From Saposhnikovia divaricata (lineage: Eukaryota; Streptophyta; Magnoliopsida; Apiales; Apiaceae): a stretch of 64,000 bases of DNA. Made by a program: the position numbers and the translations under genes. The notes below the pieces were generated by a model. It ran no database searches. It saw only the letters and a list, made by a program, of their open reading frames with translations, and had not been told where the DNA came from. Of this stretch, positions 23,743-35,933 are shown in pieces. The stretch covers positions 99,537,001 to 99,601,000 of the forward strand of contig CM071594.1 in assembly GCA_036435485.1 (NCBI GenBank), given 5' to 3'. The first letter of the stretch is position 1. Each line of letters begins with the position of its first letter.

Positions 23743-24969
23743 GTTGGTATCAGAGCTGAGGTTATAGTAAACTAGAAACGAGAGTGTGTAGGAGTGTGTA
23801 TAGCTAAGTAAGGAACGTCAGAGCTCATATAGAGTTCGTGTTGGACTATTGGATATAGTACCAATTAGTAAGTTAAGATTGGAGTACTCGTTTGAGATGG
23901 TGGTGCTGAACTGGATAGACCGCCTTGCGAATGGAGATGTCTACTGTGGAATCTTCATTGGATGACATACGATATCGATATCCTTAAAACGTGGAGAGGA
24001 AGAAGCTTATAATCGAAGGACGAGCTATCAAATGAGCTGACAAAGAAGGCATAATTAGAGACATTGACAATACCTTCTCTTTTTACAAATTATTTTGATA
24101 TCCCTCCTAGAGAGACATTCGTTAAAAGATATATCTCCTCTTCTAAATAGTAACATTTTGAATTTTAACTTTTCGTTTTCTCCAGTGGTTAATAACCTTA
24201 TTTGAAATATAGTACCACTTGTTCGGTACTTTCCTTTTGGTTGTTCATCTTCTCAAAAATAACACCTTTGGAATTTTTTTTTCAGTTTTAATCCAAAGTG
24301 TGCTTCAGAGAATTATTTGTCCGAAAATATCGGTTATTAATTTGATTTGATATTCCTTTCATATTTCTCTACTCCTACTGAGACGAACAACCCTATTTAT
24401 AGGGGACACCAGGTATATCTGTCTGTGTGATAGAAGTTGGATGGGACGCCATCACTGGTGTGTTGTGTATTACAAGAAGGCTGATCACCTTTATTTGTAA
24501 ATGTCGGAGCTAAGACACGCAACGTTGGGTTCATATGATCATATTGATCTCTCAGTTATTCTTTCATTTCAAAGAATATTTGCATTTAAAATTTATAAAT
24601 TGATAACCACAATTGTGGGACATTCGCTATGATATGAAATATTTTTTTCAAAATTTCATGATTCTTGTTATCACAAAAAGTTTTGAAGGTAGGCCAATCA
24701 ATTGGGAATAAGTTAACCTTGACGGGATGAATTAAGACTTAGCGATGGGATTATCACGAGCAAAAGCAGATCAAGATACGATTAGAATACTAATGGCGGA
24801 TAATGGAGTCAATTCGTTTTCTCTTTATCGATTAACGCTACGTACTGCAAAGTTGGTTTGATTTTATACGGAAGAAAAGCAAGTGTGGATGATGAAGGAG
24901 TTAAGGAACCCTAGGGATTTCTTTTCCTCAGTGGATTCCGAGGACGGAATCCCTTTAAGGAGGGAAGAT
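23743..24969 (+). other. Non-coding interior of LARD-like element
   Basis: The interior begins with the primer-binding site TGGTATCAGAGC (23745-23756) and ends with the polypurine tract AAGGAGGGAAGA (24957-24968) abutting the 3' LTR. Between them no frame of useful length and no gag, protease or polymerase motif is seen. It should contain a packaging signal, which cannot be recognised by eye. Confidence 0.8.
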
Positions 24970-27900
24970 TGTAACAACCCCGATTTCTCCGGATTCATTA
25001 TTATTATAACTTAAATATTTTTTTGGTTTTCCGTAAAGGAATAATAAGATTGTGAATATTTAATTTTAATTTGAATGCAGTTACGTGTTTAATTGTTAAT
25101 AGGTTATTCGGGTAGACTGTATTTGGTACTGTCTGTGTTAGTAAAAATGTTTATTTTATTAAAAATTTATATTTTTATCAAAAGTGATAAATTGAGTTTG
25201 TTTTAAAATTTTATGGATCGAGTTGGTATTTTATTGGTACAAAAATTATACCCGATATTCTACCCGTGTACAAAAAATTTATTTGTATAAATTATTAAAA
25301 TGTTTAAAATTCAGTATTTTCACATTTTTTTGTAACTTGAGATTATTTTAGAATTTTAAAGATCAAAACTATATTTTTCTCGTACTAAAATTTTACCCGG
25401 TATCTTATCCGTGCCCCATTAATACTTGGGTGCATTATGAAAATATTTGAAAATTTTGTATTTTATATTTTTGATCAATCAGGGAAAATTATGTGTAATT
25501 TATTATATTAAAATATATTTTTAGTTTAATTTACTGCGTGTTAGTTTATTTTTAATGCATTTAAACGTGTTATGATTTTTATTAAATAGGAAAATCATCC
25601 CGTACGTGTTATGTGACTTCTGTGTAGCATAGAATATTTTTTTCTATTTTTCTGTAATTTTTATATTTTTAGAATACAGTTATTTCGCATTTTAATTTTC
25701 GGACCCAGCCCCTGTATTGTGTTTGAGGCCATGTTTTTGATAAAATTATTTTTATATAATCATGGGATATCTAAAAATGCATTATGTTGTAATTTTTGTA
25801 AATTCGTAATTTTTGGAGAATTTTGACTTTTAAGTTATAATTGTTTTAAAATAAAATTTTACATTTTTATCCCATAAGAAAATTATTTTTAAGGCTTAAT
25901 GATTTTAATTAGGGGTTAAAAAAATTTTTGGGGTATTAATTTTTGATTAATATAAATAGGAATCAGATTTTTTTATTTATTAATAATTCATAAAATCAGA
26001 TTTTTTTTATATAAATAAATATAAAAATATATTTTCTCTCTCATGTTCTTGAGGATCAAATCCAAATTTGAAGGTGTTATTGATATCGGATTTTGGTGTT
26101 CTTATGCTCAAATCGAAGCTCTTGACATCTAGTTTCATAATCTACAATCCGTTTTCGTGTTGGGTAACTTTACGATTTTATATGAATTTTCTTTTGAATC
26201 TGCAAATTAGGGTTCTTTATAAAATTTGGGGCTTTTCGATTCTTTGATTTTCCGGTTGAATTGATTGTTTGTATAGCTTCATATTGATTCCAGGAGTTCA
26301 ATTCCATGATCAATTTCATCGTTATATTGCTAGTTTGGTCAATTCGAATTCTAGGGTTCTTGAGTCAAATTAGGGCTTTTTGATTGAGTAATTTTCCGAT
26401 TGATTTGATTGTTTGTAAAGCTTCTAGAGGTCCTAAGGAGCATATTTATGTGTTTAATTTGATGGTTCTAATGCCGGATTGTGATATTCAAGTTTATTAG
26501 TTTTAACCGAAGCTTTGAATCAATTTTCCATATTATTTGTTGATTGTTTGTAAGATTGGTTGTCATGGGTAGTTTGTAAATGTTCTAAGCTTCGTTTTGA
26601 TACCAAAACCATGCCATTTGGTTCCCGATTTTGCGAAAACGAATTTTTGGCCGGAGTTAGTTTGATTTTTGGCCGGATTTAGCTTGTGATGATTATTGGT
26701 TCGTGTTGTCGTGTTAATTGGATTGTGGAGTGAATTTGGTACATAAACCAGTAAAAAACCATGCATTTTGGTGTGTTTTTTAGCTTTGAATTGTCTCACT
26801 GGAGCGTTTTCCGGTTGCCGGAAAATTCCAGATTCCGGAGAACCTCCATTAAAGGTGGTCAAGTGTTCTTGCTGTTCTTGGTGATGAATGTGTGGAGATG
26901 GTGATGAATAAAGCTGTTTGATCCGTTTTTTCAGCATAACTTTTCAGAAAAATGTTTTTGGGTCATATTTTTATAAAACATTTCAAAAATTCAGAATTCT
27001 TTTATGTATTATTATTTTAATTTCTAAAAATTAAATTTAATTATTTAATTATTTTTAAATAATAATCTAATTGATTTAATTAATTGATTAATTCATTTTA
27101 ATTAATTAATTATATTAATTGATTATTATTTAAATATATAATTGACTTCATTGAATTTAAATCTTTTTTATTCTAAAAGATTTATTATTTTTATGAGTTG
27201 ATTAATAAATAATTAATTTGAATATTCAATTAATTTAATTATTAATTGAATTATTCTTATTAATTGCGTATTAATTAAACCGTTTGTCCGTTTTCAACGA
27301 GAAAAGTATTTCTGGAATTAGAAAAATGACCCGGTTCTTATAAAAATAGTTTTAAGTTAAAATTCAACTTTTAAATTTGGATCGACTTTTTACCAAACCT
27401 TTTTATTGAGTCGGTTATATCCGATAATTAGGGTTTTGATCCGTTTTCTGTTTTAAAAATATTGGATAAAATCTTTTTATGATCTGATCAACGTGCTATG
27501 TGATTATGTGATCTACTTATTAGTCTCTTTACGTGCGATGTGAATTATCGAAGTGTTTACTTCGAGGGTTAAGCGCTGTAATTATATTTCTATTTCTTTA
27601 TCGAGGATTAAATGGTAAGTATTGACTTGGGTTTGTCAGCGGAGATATAATGAAGAGGGTTGGAGATAGATGTGGTATTCTTTGTGGGTTATGAAAATGA
27701 TGGAGATGGATACATTATTATTTGTGGATTGTTGGATTTATTGTGAGGTGTCTTAACACCGGGAAAATGCCTATGTTCAAAGGGGATATTTCCAATTATT
27801 TTCTTCCGTCGTAGATATTGGTAAGCATTGTTAATACATTCGAAGTAAATTTGCAAGCGTTTATAGAATGTCAGAATTTTCGTCTGAAGACTGAAGTACT

Positions 27901-29307
27901 AGCTTATGTTTGACTATAAAAGTAGACGCGCGGGCTCGATGTCAGCGGATCAGACTCGTGACAATCGCAAGAGCGTCAAACCAACGAATGATTGAAATAG
28001 AAGATTTTGATGCCGTAAAATAGAAGAAGATAGTTGTATTACTTCGGCGCTACGTATTAGCTAAGGATCTGAGGCAAGTATTTTCTTGATCATCTTAAAC
28101 ACTTTTATTTTATGTTTCATTGATTCATATCATGACAAATAGTTATTGTTCAAAGCTATTTGTGATTCTTAAATATTTTTGTGCGAACAAAGTTACTTGA
28201 TATTGGTACCCTTGATGTGGGGAATTGTTTAAGATTAACTCTTCATATCCTTATTATCGAAGTAAATAATAGGGATGTGAACTGTATGTGAAACTAAGCA
28301 TTTCCTGTTGAATTCGTAAATTGCTCTATTGGATTGGAAAATGGTAAAGCGTAGGAGGCCATGGTTGATGTCGTGGTCCAGCAATATTTATTGGAAAATG
28401 ATAAAGCGTAGGAGGCCATGGTTGCTGTCATGGTCCAGCAATATTTAAGGAGGATATGGTAACCATTCCATTATCCTATAGGCTAACATTACTTGCTAAT
28501 TTTGGGTACCCCAGAAATCCGGACTATACACACACGGAAAAAAGAGAATACCGGTGGAGTATAGAGGGTCCCATTGCCTTAGAACCTGATCAGGGGGCAA
28601 TGGTGTTTCACTTATTTATATCCAATCCATATCGCCCGAATGGCTATTATATATTGTGAGTTGGCAGATGATTCATTTTTATGACATGCCAAATGATTTC
28701 AGTTATGATTTGAATTATATCACAGTTGTTGGTTAAGTTTTCTTTATAAACTGTTTTACATTTCAGTTGATTTTTATGCCCCACTAATCCTGGTTTTATA
28801 TCAAAAATATTATACGCTTGTTGAGCATTTCTTTCGCTCATACTTGCTGTTGTAAATTATAACATTTCAGTAAAGTAGTTTGGCGAGACGTATCCGGACA
28901 ACTCAGAAAGAGAAGAAGCGTGATGCTATTTCAAAGATGACTTGGCTCAGGATGTCTGGATTTAGTGTAAATCTATTTTATATATTTGAGGTATAGTATT
29001 TATTATTATTATTATTATTATTATGTGATGGTCTAGTTAGCCTGGCGTACTTCTTATCGAAGTTACACCAGTGATTTAAGATTTGATCAAAGAGAATGTT
29101 GTAAAGAAGGAATACTTTCTATTTAAGGAATTTAGGTTCTTGTTTCTAGCCCTATAACCTTAAAGATCTTGTAAGTTTGGGGTCACAGATGTTATAATTT
29201 CAGTGTTGGACAATCATAAGTGAATGAGTATTATTAAACAGATGTTTTATTTTGAGGATTTTCGCGTGACGACCAAATCTTCTTACCCCAGATTTGGGGA
29301 CGTCACA
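24970..29307 (+). repeat. LARD-like element 3' LTR
   Basis: Same sequence as 19445-23742 with minor differences, including a longer ATT microsatellite near 29005-29025. It ends GGGGACGTCACA, with the duplication CATTA at 29308-29312. Confidence 0.92.
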
Positions 29308-29312
29308 CATTA

Positions 29313-29497
29313 ATTCCTTTCAATGTCTCAAGCTTATAGGATCTTCGTCCAAGTATATTCTTATCTCTGTATGGCCCTTCCCAATTAAGGGAAATCTTCG
29401 CTTTCTATCCAAATTCAGATACTTCAATCTTTTTATGAACTAAATCTCCCTTCCTGAAGAACTTCTCCTTAACCCTTACGTTGTAATAGAATGAAGC
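29313..29497 (-). pseudogene. Tat-like integrase C-terminal region (part 1 of 2)
   Basis: The minus strand reads FYYNVRVKEKFFRKGDLV, then SLNWEGPYR and YKLETLKG. This is the post-core region of gypsy integrase (usually YYNxRVKxRxFxxGDLVLRK…LSPNWEGPYxI). It runs up to the CATTA site, and the last residues lie at 19393-19439. One TAG interrupts it. It identifies the host element of the LARD-like insertion as Tat-lineage. Confidence 0.78.
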
Positions 29498-29670
29498 TCT
29501 CTTCTACACCATAAAAGGCCTTCGGCAACGTCCAAAAAGTGTTGCTGTAGGCCTAAAAAACCCCAAAGGCAACATTTTATTGATGTTGTTATTTTGGCCG
29601 TTGCCTTTGGTGTCAATGGAAACATTCTTATTCTCTATGGCAACACCAGTTTTAATGTTGGCATAGACTT
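29498..29670. mobile_element. Remnant of a CACTA-like terminus
   Basis: It begins near CTACACCATAAAAGGCC and then has repeated GGCAAC/GTTGCC motifs, such as TTCGGCAACG, AAAGGCAAC, GTTGCCTTTGG and ATGGCAACACC. This is the style of a CACTA subterminal array. The tip is not a proper CACTA and no partner end was found. The copia gag frame drifts off its family pattern where this begins (about 29670), so it marks a truncation junction. Confidence 0.4.
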
Positions 29671-30813
29671 GTCATAATCCAATTCATCTTCAGAATCACT
29701 GGAATCTGCCCAATCCTTCTGTGTGACCATGAGTGCATTACCCTTTCCTGAATTCCTAGGCTTCTTACACTCACTAGCAAAGTGTCCAAGCTCGCTGCAG
29801 TTAAATCTTTTGATCTTTGCCTTATCAAGCTTGACAATTGTACTTCTACCCTTGTCATTCTTCATCTCCTCTTTCTTTTGAAAAGGTCTTTTGCTAAATC
29901 TTCTCCTGTTGAATCTTCCTTTCTTGAAAGCTTTAGCAAACATAGCAAAAGGTTCCTGCATCTCTGATTCAGAATTACTGTTGTCCGTGTCTATATCTGT
30001 AGTCTCTGACTCAGAACTTTCTTTGCTTTTCTTCTTCCTTGAGTCCTTTATAGTAGGCTCAACATTTTGTTCTTCTGGAAGCTTCTTTGATTCAGATTGA
30101 GCAGTAAGTGCAATAGTTTTTATCTTTCCTTCACCTCTGCTCTTCTTCTGCTGCCTGTCGAGTTCATAAGCCCTCAGTTTTCCATAAACTACCTCTAATG
30201 ATATTTCATCCAGATCATTAGCTTCCTCAATTGCAGATATCTTCTCATTGAAGAAATCAGGCAAGGCTTTCATGAACTTAGTATTCATATCCTCCAAGTC
30301 ATAATATTTACCATGCATGGCCATCTCATTGATGAGTTTAGTAAACCTATCAAAGGTATCAGTAAGTGACTCACTAGACTTGGATTCAAAATACTCATAC
30401 TGTTGTATGAGAAGTGTCCTCATATTCTTCCTGACAGGTTTTGTTCCTTCAAAGTGAACCTTTAGATTGTCCCATATCTCCTTAGCAGTTTTACAAGAAA
30501 GAATATAACTAGTGAGAATAGAATCAAGACTGTTAAACAGTATATTTCTCACTTTAGCATCCTTAAGAACGTTTTCCTTGTCCTTATCTGACCATTCAGA
30601 TTTAGGCTTCTCTACCGTGTGCTCTGGAACTACTTTTCCTTCGACAGTTGCTTGAGGAACAACCTTTGTTGGAACAAAAGGTCCATCTCTTATCCTATCA
30701 AGATAATCAGGGTCTGTTGCCTCCAGGTGATGCAACATGTTCACTTCCCACAGAGTGTATTCGTTTCTCTTGAGCATAGGGATGTTAGTATTACCATCCT
30801 TGTAACCAGACAT
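29635..30813 (-). pseudogene. Copia gag (SIRE-like), 3' truncated
   Basis: An open frame of 392 residues. The start MSGYKDGNTNIPMLKRNEYT and the following W..N…YLDRI segment are the copia gag N-terminal/UBN2 domain (about residues 1-210), followed by a Lys/Ser-rich linker. The zinc knuckle at about residue 345 reads RFNCSELGHFASEC: the first cysteine of C-X2-C is Arg, so zinc binding is probably lost. After DSSDSEDEL (about residue 375) the sequence leaves the family pattern, so the last 15 residues come from the adjoining repeat. Protease and later domains are absent. The frame is open but the element is dead. Confidence 0.82.
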
Positions 30814-30848
30814 GATTGCAGATCTTTAAGATTATTCGAAATCAACCT

Positions 30849-30860
30849 GCTCTGATACCA
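30849..30860 (-). other. Primer-binding site of second copia element
   Basis: The minus strand reads TGGTATCAGAGC two bases after the LTR end (…GTTAACA). Confidence 0.85.
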
Positions 30861-30862
30861 AT

Positions 30863-31031
30863 TGTTAACTCGAATAACATGTAGAAGGAGGGTTGAATAC
30901 AAGTCATGTAATCATGTCTGATTTTTACTTGATTAGATAAACAAGAACAAACGAATAAATCAAACTGTTTGTATTAATAAAATCAAATACAAACTCTACC
31001 AAAGGTATACAATACCTTTAGTAGTTGCTCT
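30863..31031 (-). repeat. Second copia 5' LTR, part nearest gag
   Basis: Starts TGTTAACTCG on the plus strand next to the primer-binding site. The LTR is cut at 31031 by CACTA-1 and resumes at 53504, after the second copy of the TCT duplication. Confidence 0.75.
31029..31031. other. Target duplication TCT of CACTA-1, left
   Basis: TCT precedes the CACTAGTAC tip and is repeated at 53501-53503. Three bases is the length expected for CACTA elements. Confidence 0.8.
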
Positions 31032-31450
31032 CACTAGTACAAAAATTGCTTTATGCGTCTGTCAAAATGGGTGATATGCAGTTGTTCACAACAGATGCGT
31101 ATGGAGGAGTCGTATCAGATAAAAGTATATGCGTCTGTTGGAAAACAGACGCATATAGTCTATTGCGTCTGTCAATAACTGTCGCATATAACAGAAAACA
31201 GATGCAAAAAGTTTATCTTTTGCGTCGGGTTTTTGTAACAACAGACGTATAAAGAGTTTTTGCAACAGTTAATAACAGACGCATAAAATATGAGAACAGA
31301 TGCAAAAAGTTTTATCTTTTGCATCCGCTTTCTGTAACAGACGGATAAAATTTTTTTACATCTGTTGTAAACAGATGTATAAAGTCGGAGAACAGACGTA
31401 TATAATAATGCATGATATGTCTGTTATGCTAGAACAGACGTAAAAAATCT
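31032..31450. repeat. CACTA-1 subterminal array, left
   Basis: After the tip come many copies, in both orientations, of a motif close to ACAGACGCATAAAA (TTTATGCGTCTGT). Such arrays bind the element's own proteins at the ends. Nothing coding is seen here; the short open frame at 31025-31252 is made of the repeats. Confidence 0.88.
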
Positions 31451-32136
31451 TTTTTATTTATATTTATTTTGTATTAATTTTCTGCTATACCTGTCCATAC
31501 CAATAATATGAATGTATTATCCTATATTTTCACTTAGCACCTGTCAATGCTAATAATTTGCATATGTAAATTATGCTCGACCAAATTCAAATCCAGTACT
31601 ATAAATCTCAATCCCAAAAATATTAAACTTACTAATTTGACAGAATGAAAATAGTACTTAAATAATTAACAAAAACCGACAATAATCATATAAATTTTCA
31701 ACTTGTTCCACCGAAGTACAATGTTTCACCACAATTAAAAAATCTTAAGTTCAAATATTTTTCTCAACCTAAATTAACAAACTCCATCATACCTACCAAT
31801 TCTACAAATATTCATTCGTAAAATAATCGGCCCAAATGTCTCGAATTTCATCAATTTATTGTCGAGTGTAGGATGTCACCCTTCCAATACCCTACAATAA
31901 TATTTACATACCGAGATTAATTTGTAGTCAACATATTTCCTATCATATACTTAAAAAAAAGACATTATATATGGTTTTTCACATACCTTATTCCAATTAG
32001 CCTCGCCATTTTTACTATATTGTGATACTATGTCATACATGTATCTCATAACATAATAACCACACTCGGTACCACCTTGTTGTTGAGGACACTGCATAAC
32101 CAATTAAATAATTTATTAAAGAAGCAAAAAAAAATA

Positions 32137-32833
32137 CATAACAATACGGTGCTATTTCTAGAATTACTAGGAACCTTGGATGATTCTGACTGCTGCAAGT
32201 TTATTCTATCATTAAGAAATCATAATCATAATCAAAAATCATAATCATGGCAAACATCAAGAGTTGGAGACAATAGTCTGTTTATGTGCCATATAAAATC
32301 TCCTATTTATACGATCCGAAAGTCTTTAATTGATGCAGACTTCTATATATGATTTGTTTACCGAGGATTGCTATATTTCATGTTTTGATGCATATTTATA
32401 CTTAAAAACATGCAATAACATAATGTTAATTACGGACCCAAACATCTTAATTCTTACACAAGGGCATACAGTAGTATGGCAGGAACACTTCTTGTGGCTC
32501 TCTCAAGTTCATATCACTTTTGACTTCCAATTTTTAGAAAATAATTATGAAAAGTTTCATGTTGATAAATAAAAGGATTTCACATAGCATGTTTTGCATT
32601 ATGTGCATTAATTCTTATGCATTCTACTGCTGCTATATATAGCCATAGGCCAGGATTTCAAGTAGTTCACTGCAGGGCGAGTCCTCTGGCCGAGTTTGGG
32701 GTAATTTTAAGCACAGTTCTAAGTTTGATGCGGTTGGTTTTAAACTGTAAAGCATCACTCTAAACGAAACTGCAATTACCAAAATTGAACCAAGGTTCCT
32801 AGTAATTCTAGAAATAGCACCGTATTGGTTATG
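32137..32833. mobile_element. Small DNA element with 37-base perfect terminal inverted repeats
   Basis: Positions 32143-32179 (starting AATACGGTGCTATTTCTAGA) and 32790-32826 are exact inverted copies. The match extends outward through CATAAC with one indel. It lies in the intron between exons 9 and 10 of the Ptta/Ulp1 gene. The interior has no recognisable gene; the open frame 32330-32572 is not recognised. No clear target duplication was found, so the superfamily is undecided (a Mutator- or hAT-like MITE is possible). Confidence 0.7.
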
Positions 32834-33473
32834 ATTCGGTTTTAGACCAAAAAAAATTATAATTAAAAGGGTACCTGAAGATCTTCATGCCAATGCATCT
32901 TACCATCCATACTTCCTTTCTTGTTGCCATTGGGCCCAACATTGACTTGGTATGCCCTGTGAAATAAGAAAAAGTTAGCCACTCACTTTAACAAAAAAAA
33001 ATATCACAATTATCCAAATTTAGAGTGCATTACTTACACATTGAGAAATGCCTTGATGTGAATCTTTGGAGATTTTCTCAAGGAATTGAACACATAAGCA
33101 CGACTTTCGCGACAACAAATAAGGAGTAATAGCCAGTGATTACTACAATAACCATGTTAAAATTTGAAACTAGAGTTAGATATTTAACAATAGATGATAC
33201 AAGAGGAACAACAACATGTATTATGCTTACTCTTGAATGCATGGTGCCAAGATAAAACGTTTTGTTTTTAATTGTCCCATAACATCAGTCATGTAGTTAG
33301 TTATTCGATCTGGATTTTTACGCACCAATGCTAATGCTGAGGGACACATGAATCCGAAATCAACAACATTATATTCCTTGCACAATTTATGAATGTACCT
33401 TAATATATAAAAAAACGTGTTAGAAGATAGTTTGTACGACAAACATAGATCTATTCAAATTATGAAATTAATT

Positions 33474-33480
<7 letters not shown>

Positions 33481-33507
<27 letters not shown>
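33481..33507. repeat. AT microsatellite
   Basis: A run of AT dinucleotides next to an exon border of the Ptta/Ulp1 gene. A similar run lies at about 34556-34586 in an intron. Confidence 0.9.
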
Positions 33508-33514
<7 letters not shown>

Positions 33515-34554
33515 AGACTCACATCATGAAAATCTGCAAGATTGGTATATTCGAGCGACTCATCGTCAAAAATTCAATTATATCAACACGTGCCACTGAT
33601 ATGGGTTGTCCTTCAACAAGATTACACTTAAAAACTTCACTATCCTTATCAACATTGGTGTCAGATTTAGCAGGCAGCATAATCACATCATGCAGATATT
33701 TACAAGCTTCACTCAGATGTTGGAATTCTGCATCACCATTAATATCAAGTCGTTCACGCTTTTGATTATAGGTAGCCGACCCTTTACTAGCAACCTTTTT
33801 CTGTGTTTGTTGGACTTTATTCTTCTCAGGTATAATAGGATCCTAATTTATTTTTAATAAAGTAGAAACAAAATGTAAGATTATCAATTATTTCCAATGG
33901 AGACATGTAATTTTTTTTATTACAGTCATAACTACAAAATTAATTCGAAATAATTACCTATCCCAACAGAATGAGATTCTTTGGCCATTGAACAAAGCTA
34001 CCACTTGCATCCGCTACCAAAATATGCTCATTGCATGGCACCGGAAGGGGGGTTGTTTTATATTCACCAAAGACATCATCAACACACACTTTAACATCAT
34101 CACCACGATCAATTTTTTAGATTTAGAAGTCATCACAGAAAGACGACATGGGGTGGGTTTCTGCATATCATATAACATAAGTTTAAATAACCAAATTGTT
34201 AGATACATAATACAATTAAAATACTAACCCTTCCTATTTATTGGTGTAATGGAAATAATAAGATATTTAACTAGTTAATAATCTTTTCCACCAAAATTTG
34301 GAAAATATGGATGGATAGCAGAAATAATTATTGTTCAGCCTGACGACATGGTGGCTGAAACTCAAGAACTCTTTAAACATAAACCTAGGTATTGTCACTA
34401 AGTTCTTTTTATAAAGTCCAGATCAATTATATTGTGACTACAAATTTTACAATTTTGCAAAATAAGTTCTTAGCCACCAAAAAGTAGATCTAACAGGGAA
34501 GCAGTAGGCTACAATAGAGGTCCCTGTCTTATGATTGCCACTGACCTAGACCCA

Positions 34555-34588
<34 letters not shown>

Positions 34589-35933
34589 GAATAACTATAA
34601 TCAAATATTTACAACATGTTTGCAACCCGTTTTTTCTTGGAATTCTAGCTGAACCACAGTGGACAACAAGCTGGAATTAAAGTTTATTCAAGTAAAGATT
34701 ATAGATGACACTGCAAATACCAAATAAAAAATTGAAACAGGGCAGAAATCCCACAAGAAAAAGGAATAAATTAAATATGAAGTAATTATATACAAAATTG
34801 AAACAGGACAATTAAATACCTGGATATCCATTAAAGGATCTGAAGCGTTTGGCTCCACTGATTGGCAGCTGCTTCTAATTAATTCTTTCGGTGGGGTACT
34901 ATGCTCAATCCCAAAATTATTAGGAAGCGGCATACCAATTTGCTTGAAATGATCCAAGATGCCCCGAAGCTTCGTATGCATGTCATTAACCTCATAACTA
35001 TATTTTGCATGCATTTCGCTGATTTCTTTATTATACTTCACATGAATCTCACTGATTTCCTCCTTGCACTCCTCTTTCACTCTCCTGGTAATCGTAGCCA
35101 AGTCATCTACTCAAACAATTTTGGTACTTTGTGTGTTTTTTTGTGACCCAAACACATCCCTGATACAAGCTCCTCCACCAACCCCTCTAACGTGTCCACC
35201 ATGCTCCTTTGTTTCAAGTGCACGTGTCAAAATATCATCATGACCGTGCGGACTCCATTCACCTTCACAGATTTTACCCTTCAAGGCTACCTGTTCCAAT
35301 ATGAGGATATTAGTTAGTATAGTACATACTGATTATTATTTGTTGCTCAAATAATTAAAGTGATATGTTAACTTATAGAAATAGCAATTTACCATTTTCT
35401 CAAACACTTCTTTTGTGGAAGCTTTGGGAAAATAATAACCTTCTTCTCCATCCTTCTTCTTGAGTCGTGCTCTAACCCAATCAAAACCACGACCCGTATA
35501 ATCATCAGATAACATGGATTGATCAATGCATTCAGATTGAGACAAATTAGCAAGAGGGTCCTCTTTAAGCCACTCCATCCTTGCTTCCTCATAACCACCC
35601 TTTCCCAGATAATGTGAATGCTTGTTGCATTTTTGGCGTTTTTGTGCTTTCTCCCGAATTTCCTGTTCCAAAAAATCTGATTAAGAAAAAGAACTAACAA
35701 AATTACTACTTTTACCTAAAATTACTACATAATTATGTCACCTTAAATTCAGGAGTTTCTTTGGCCTTCTTAAAAATTTCCCACTGTTCTTTTGTGATGT
35801 AATCGTATTTCTCACATGGATCTTCACCTTCAAACAACTTATCAACCATCCGTGACTTAAAATCCTTCCACATGGTCCCAACCCTCTTCATTATTCGATT
35901 TTTATGTTCATCATCCTTTATATTCCACTCTCC

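Larger units (their letters stand above)
19445..29307 (+). mobile_element. Non-autonomous gypsy element with giant LTRs (LARD-like)
   Basis: A structurally complete element of 9.9 kb with LTRs of 4298 and 4338 bases, TG…CA tips, a 5-base duplication, a tRNA-Met type primer site and a polypurine tract. The interior is only 1227 bases and has no gag or pol frame. The LTRs differ by scattered substitutions and a few indels; for example about 26 bases near 27285-27312 are missing at the matching place near 21755. This suggests an insertion that is not very old. It sits in the pol end of the Tat-like element. Retrotransposition would need proteins from a relative, perhaps one like the element at 1-7230. 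Confidence 0.92.

Noticed and set aside
23745..23756. TGGTATCAGAGC as part of a tRNA gene
   Set aside because: It is the retrotransposon primer-binding site, next to an LTR end; no cloverleaf can be built around it.
29498..29670. A complete small CACTA element
   Set aside because: The GGCAAC motifs fit a subterminal array, but neither a CACTA tip nor a matching second end or duplication could be found; kept only as a remnant.
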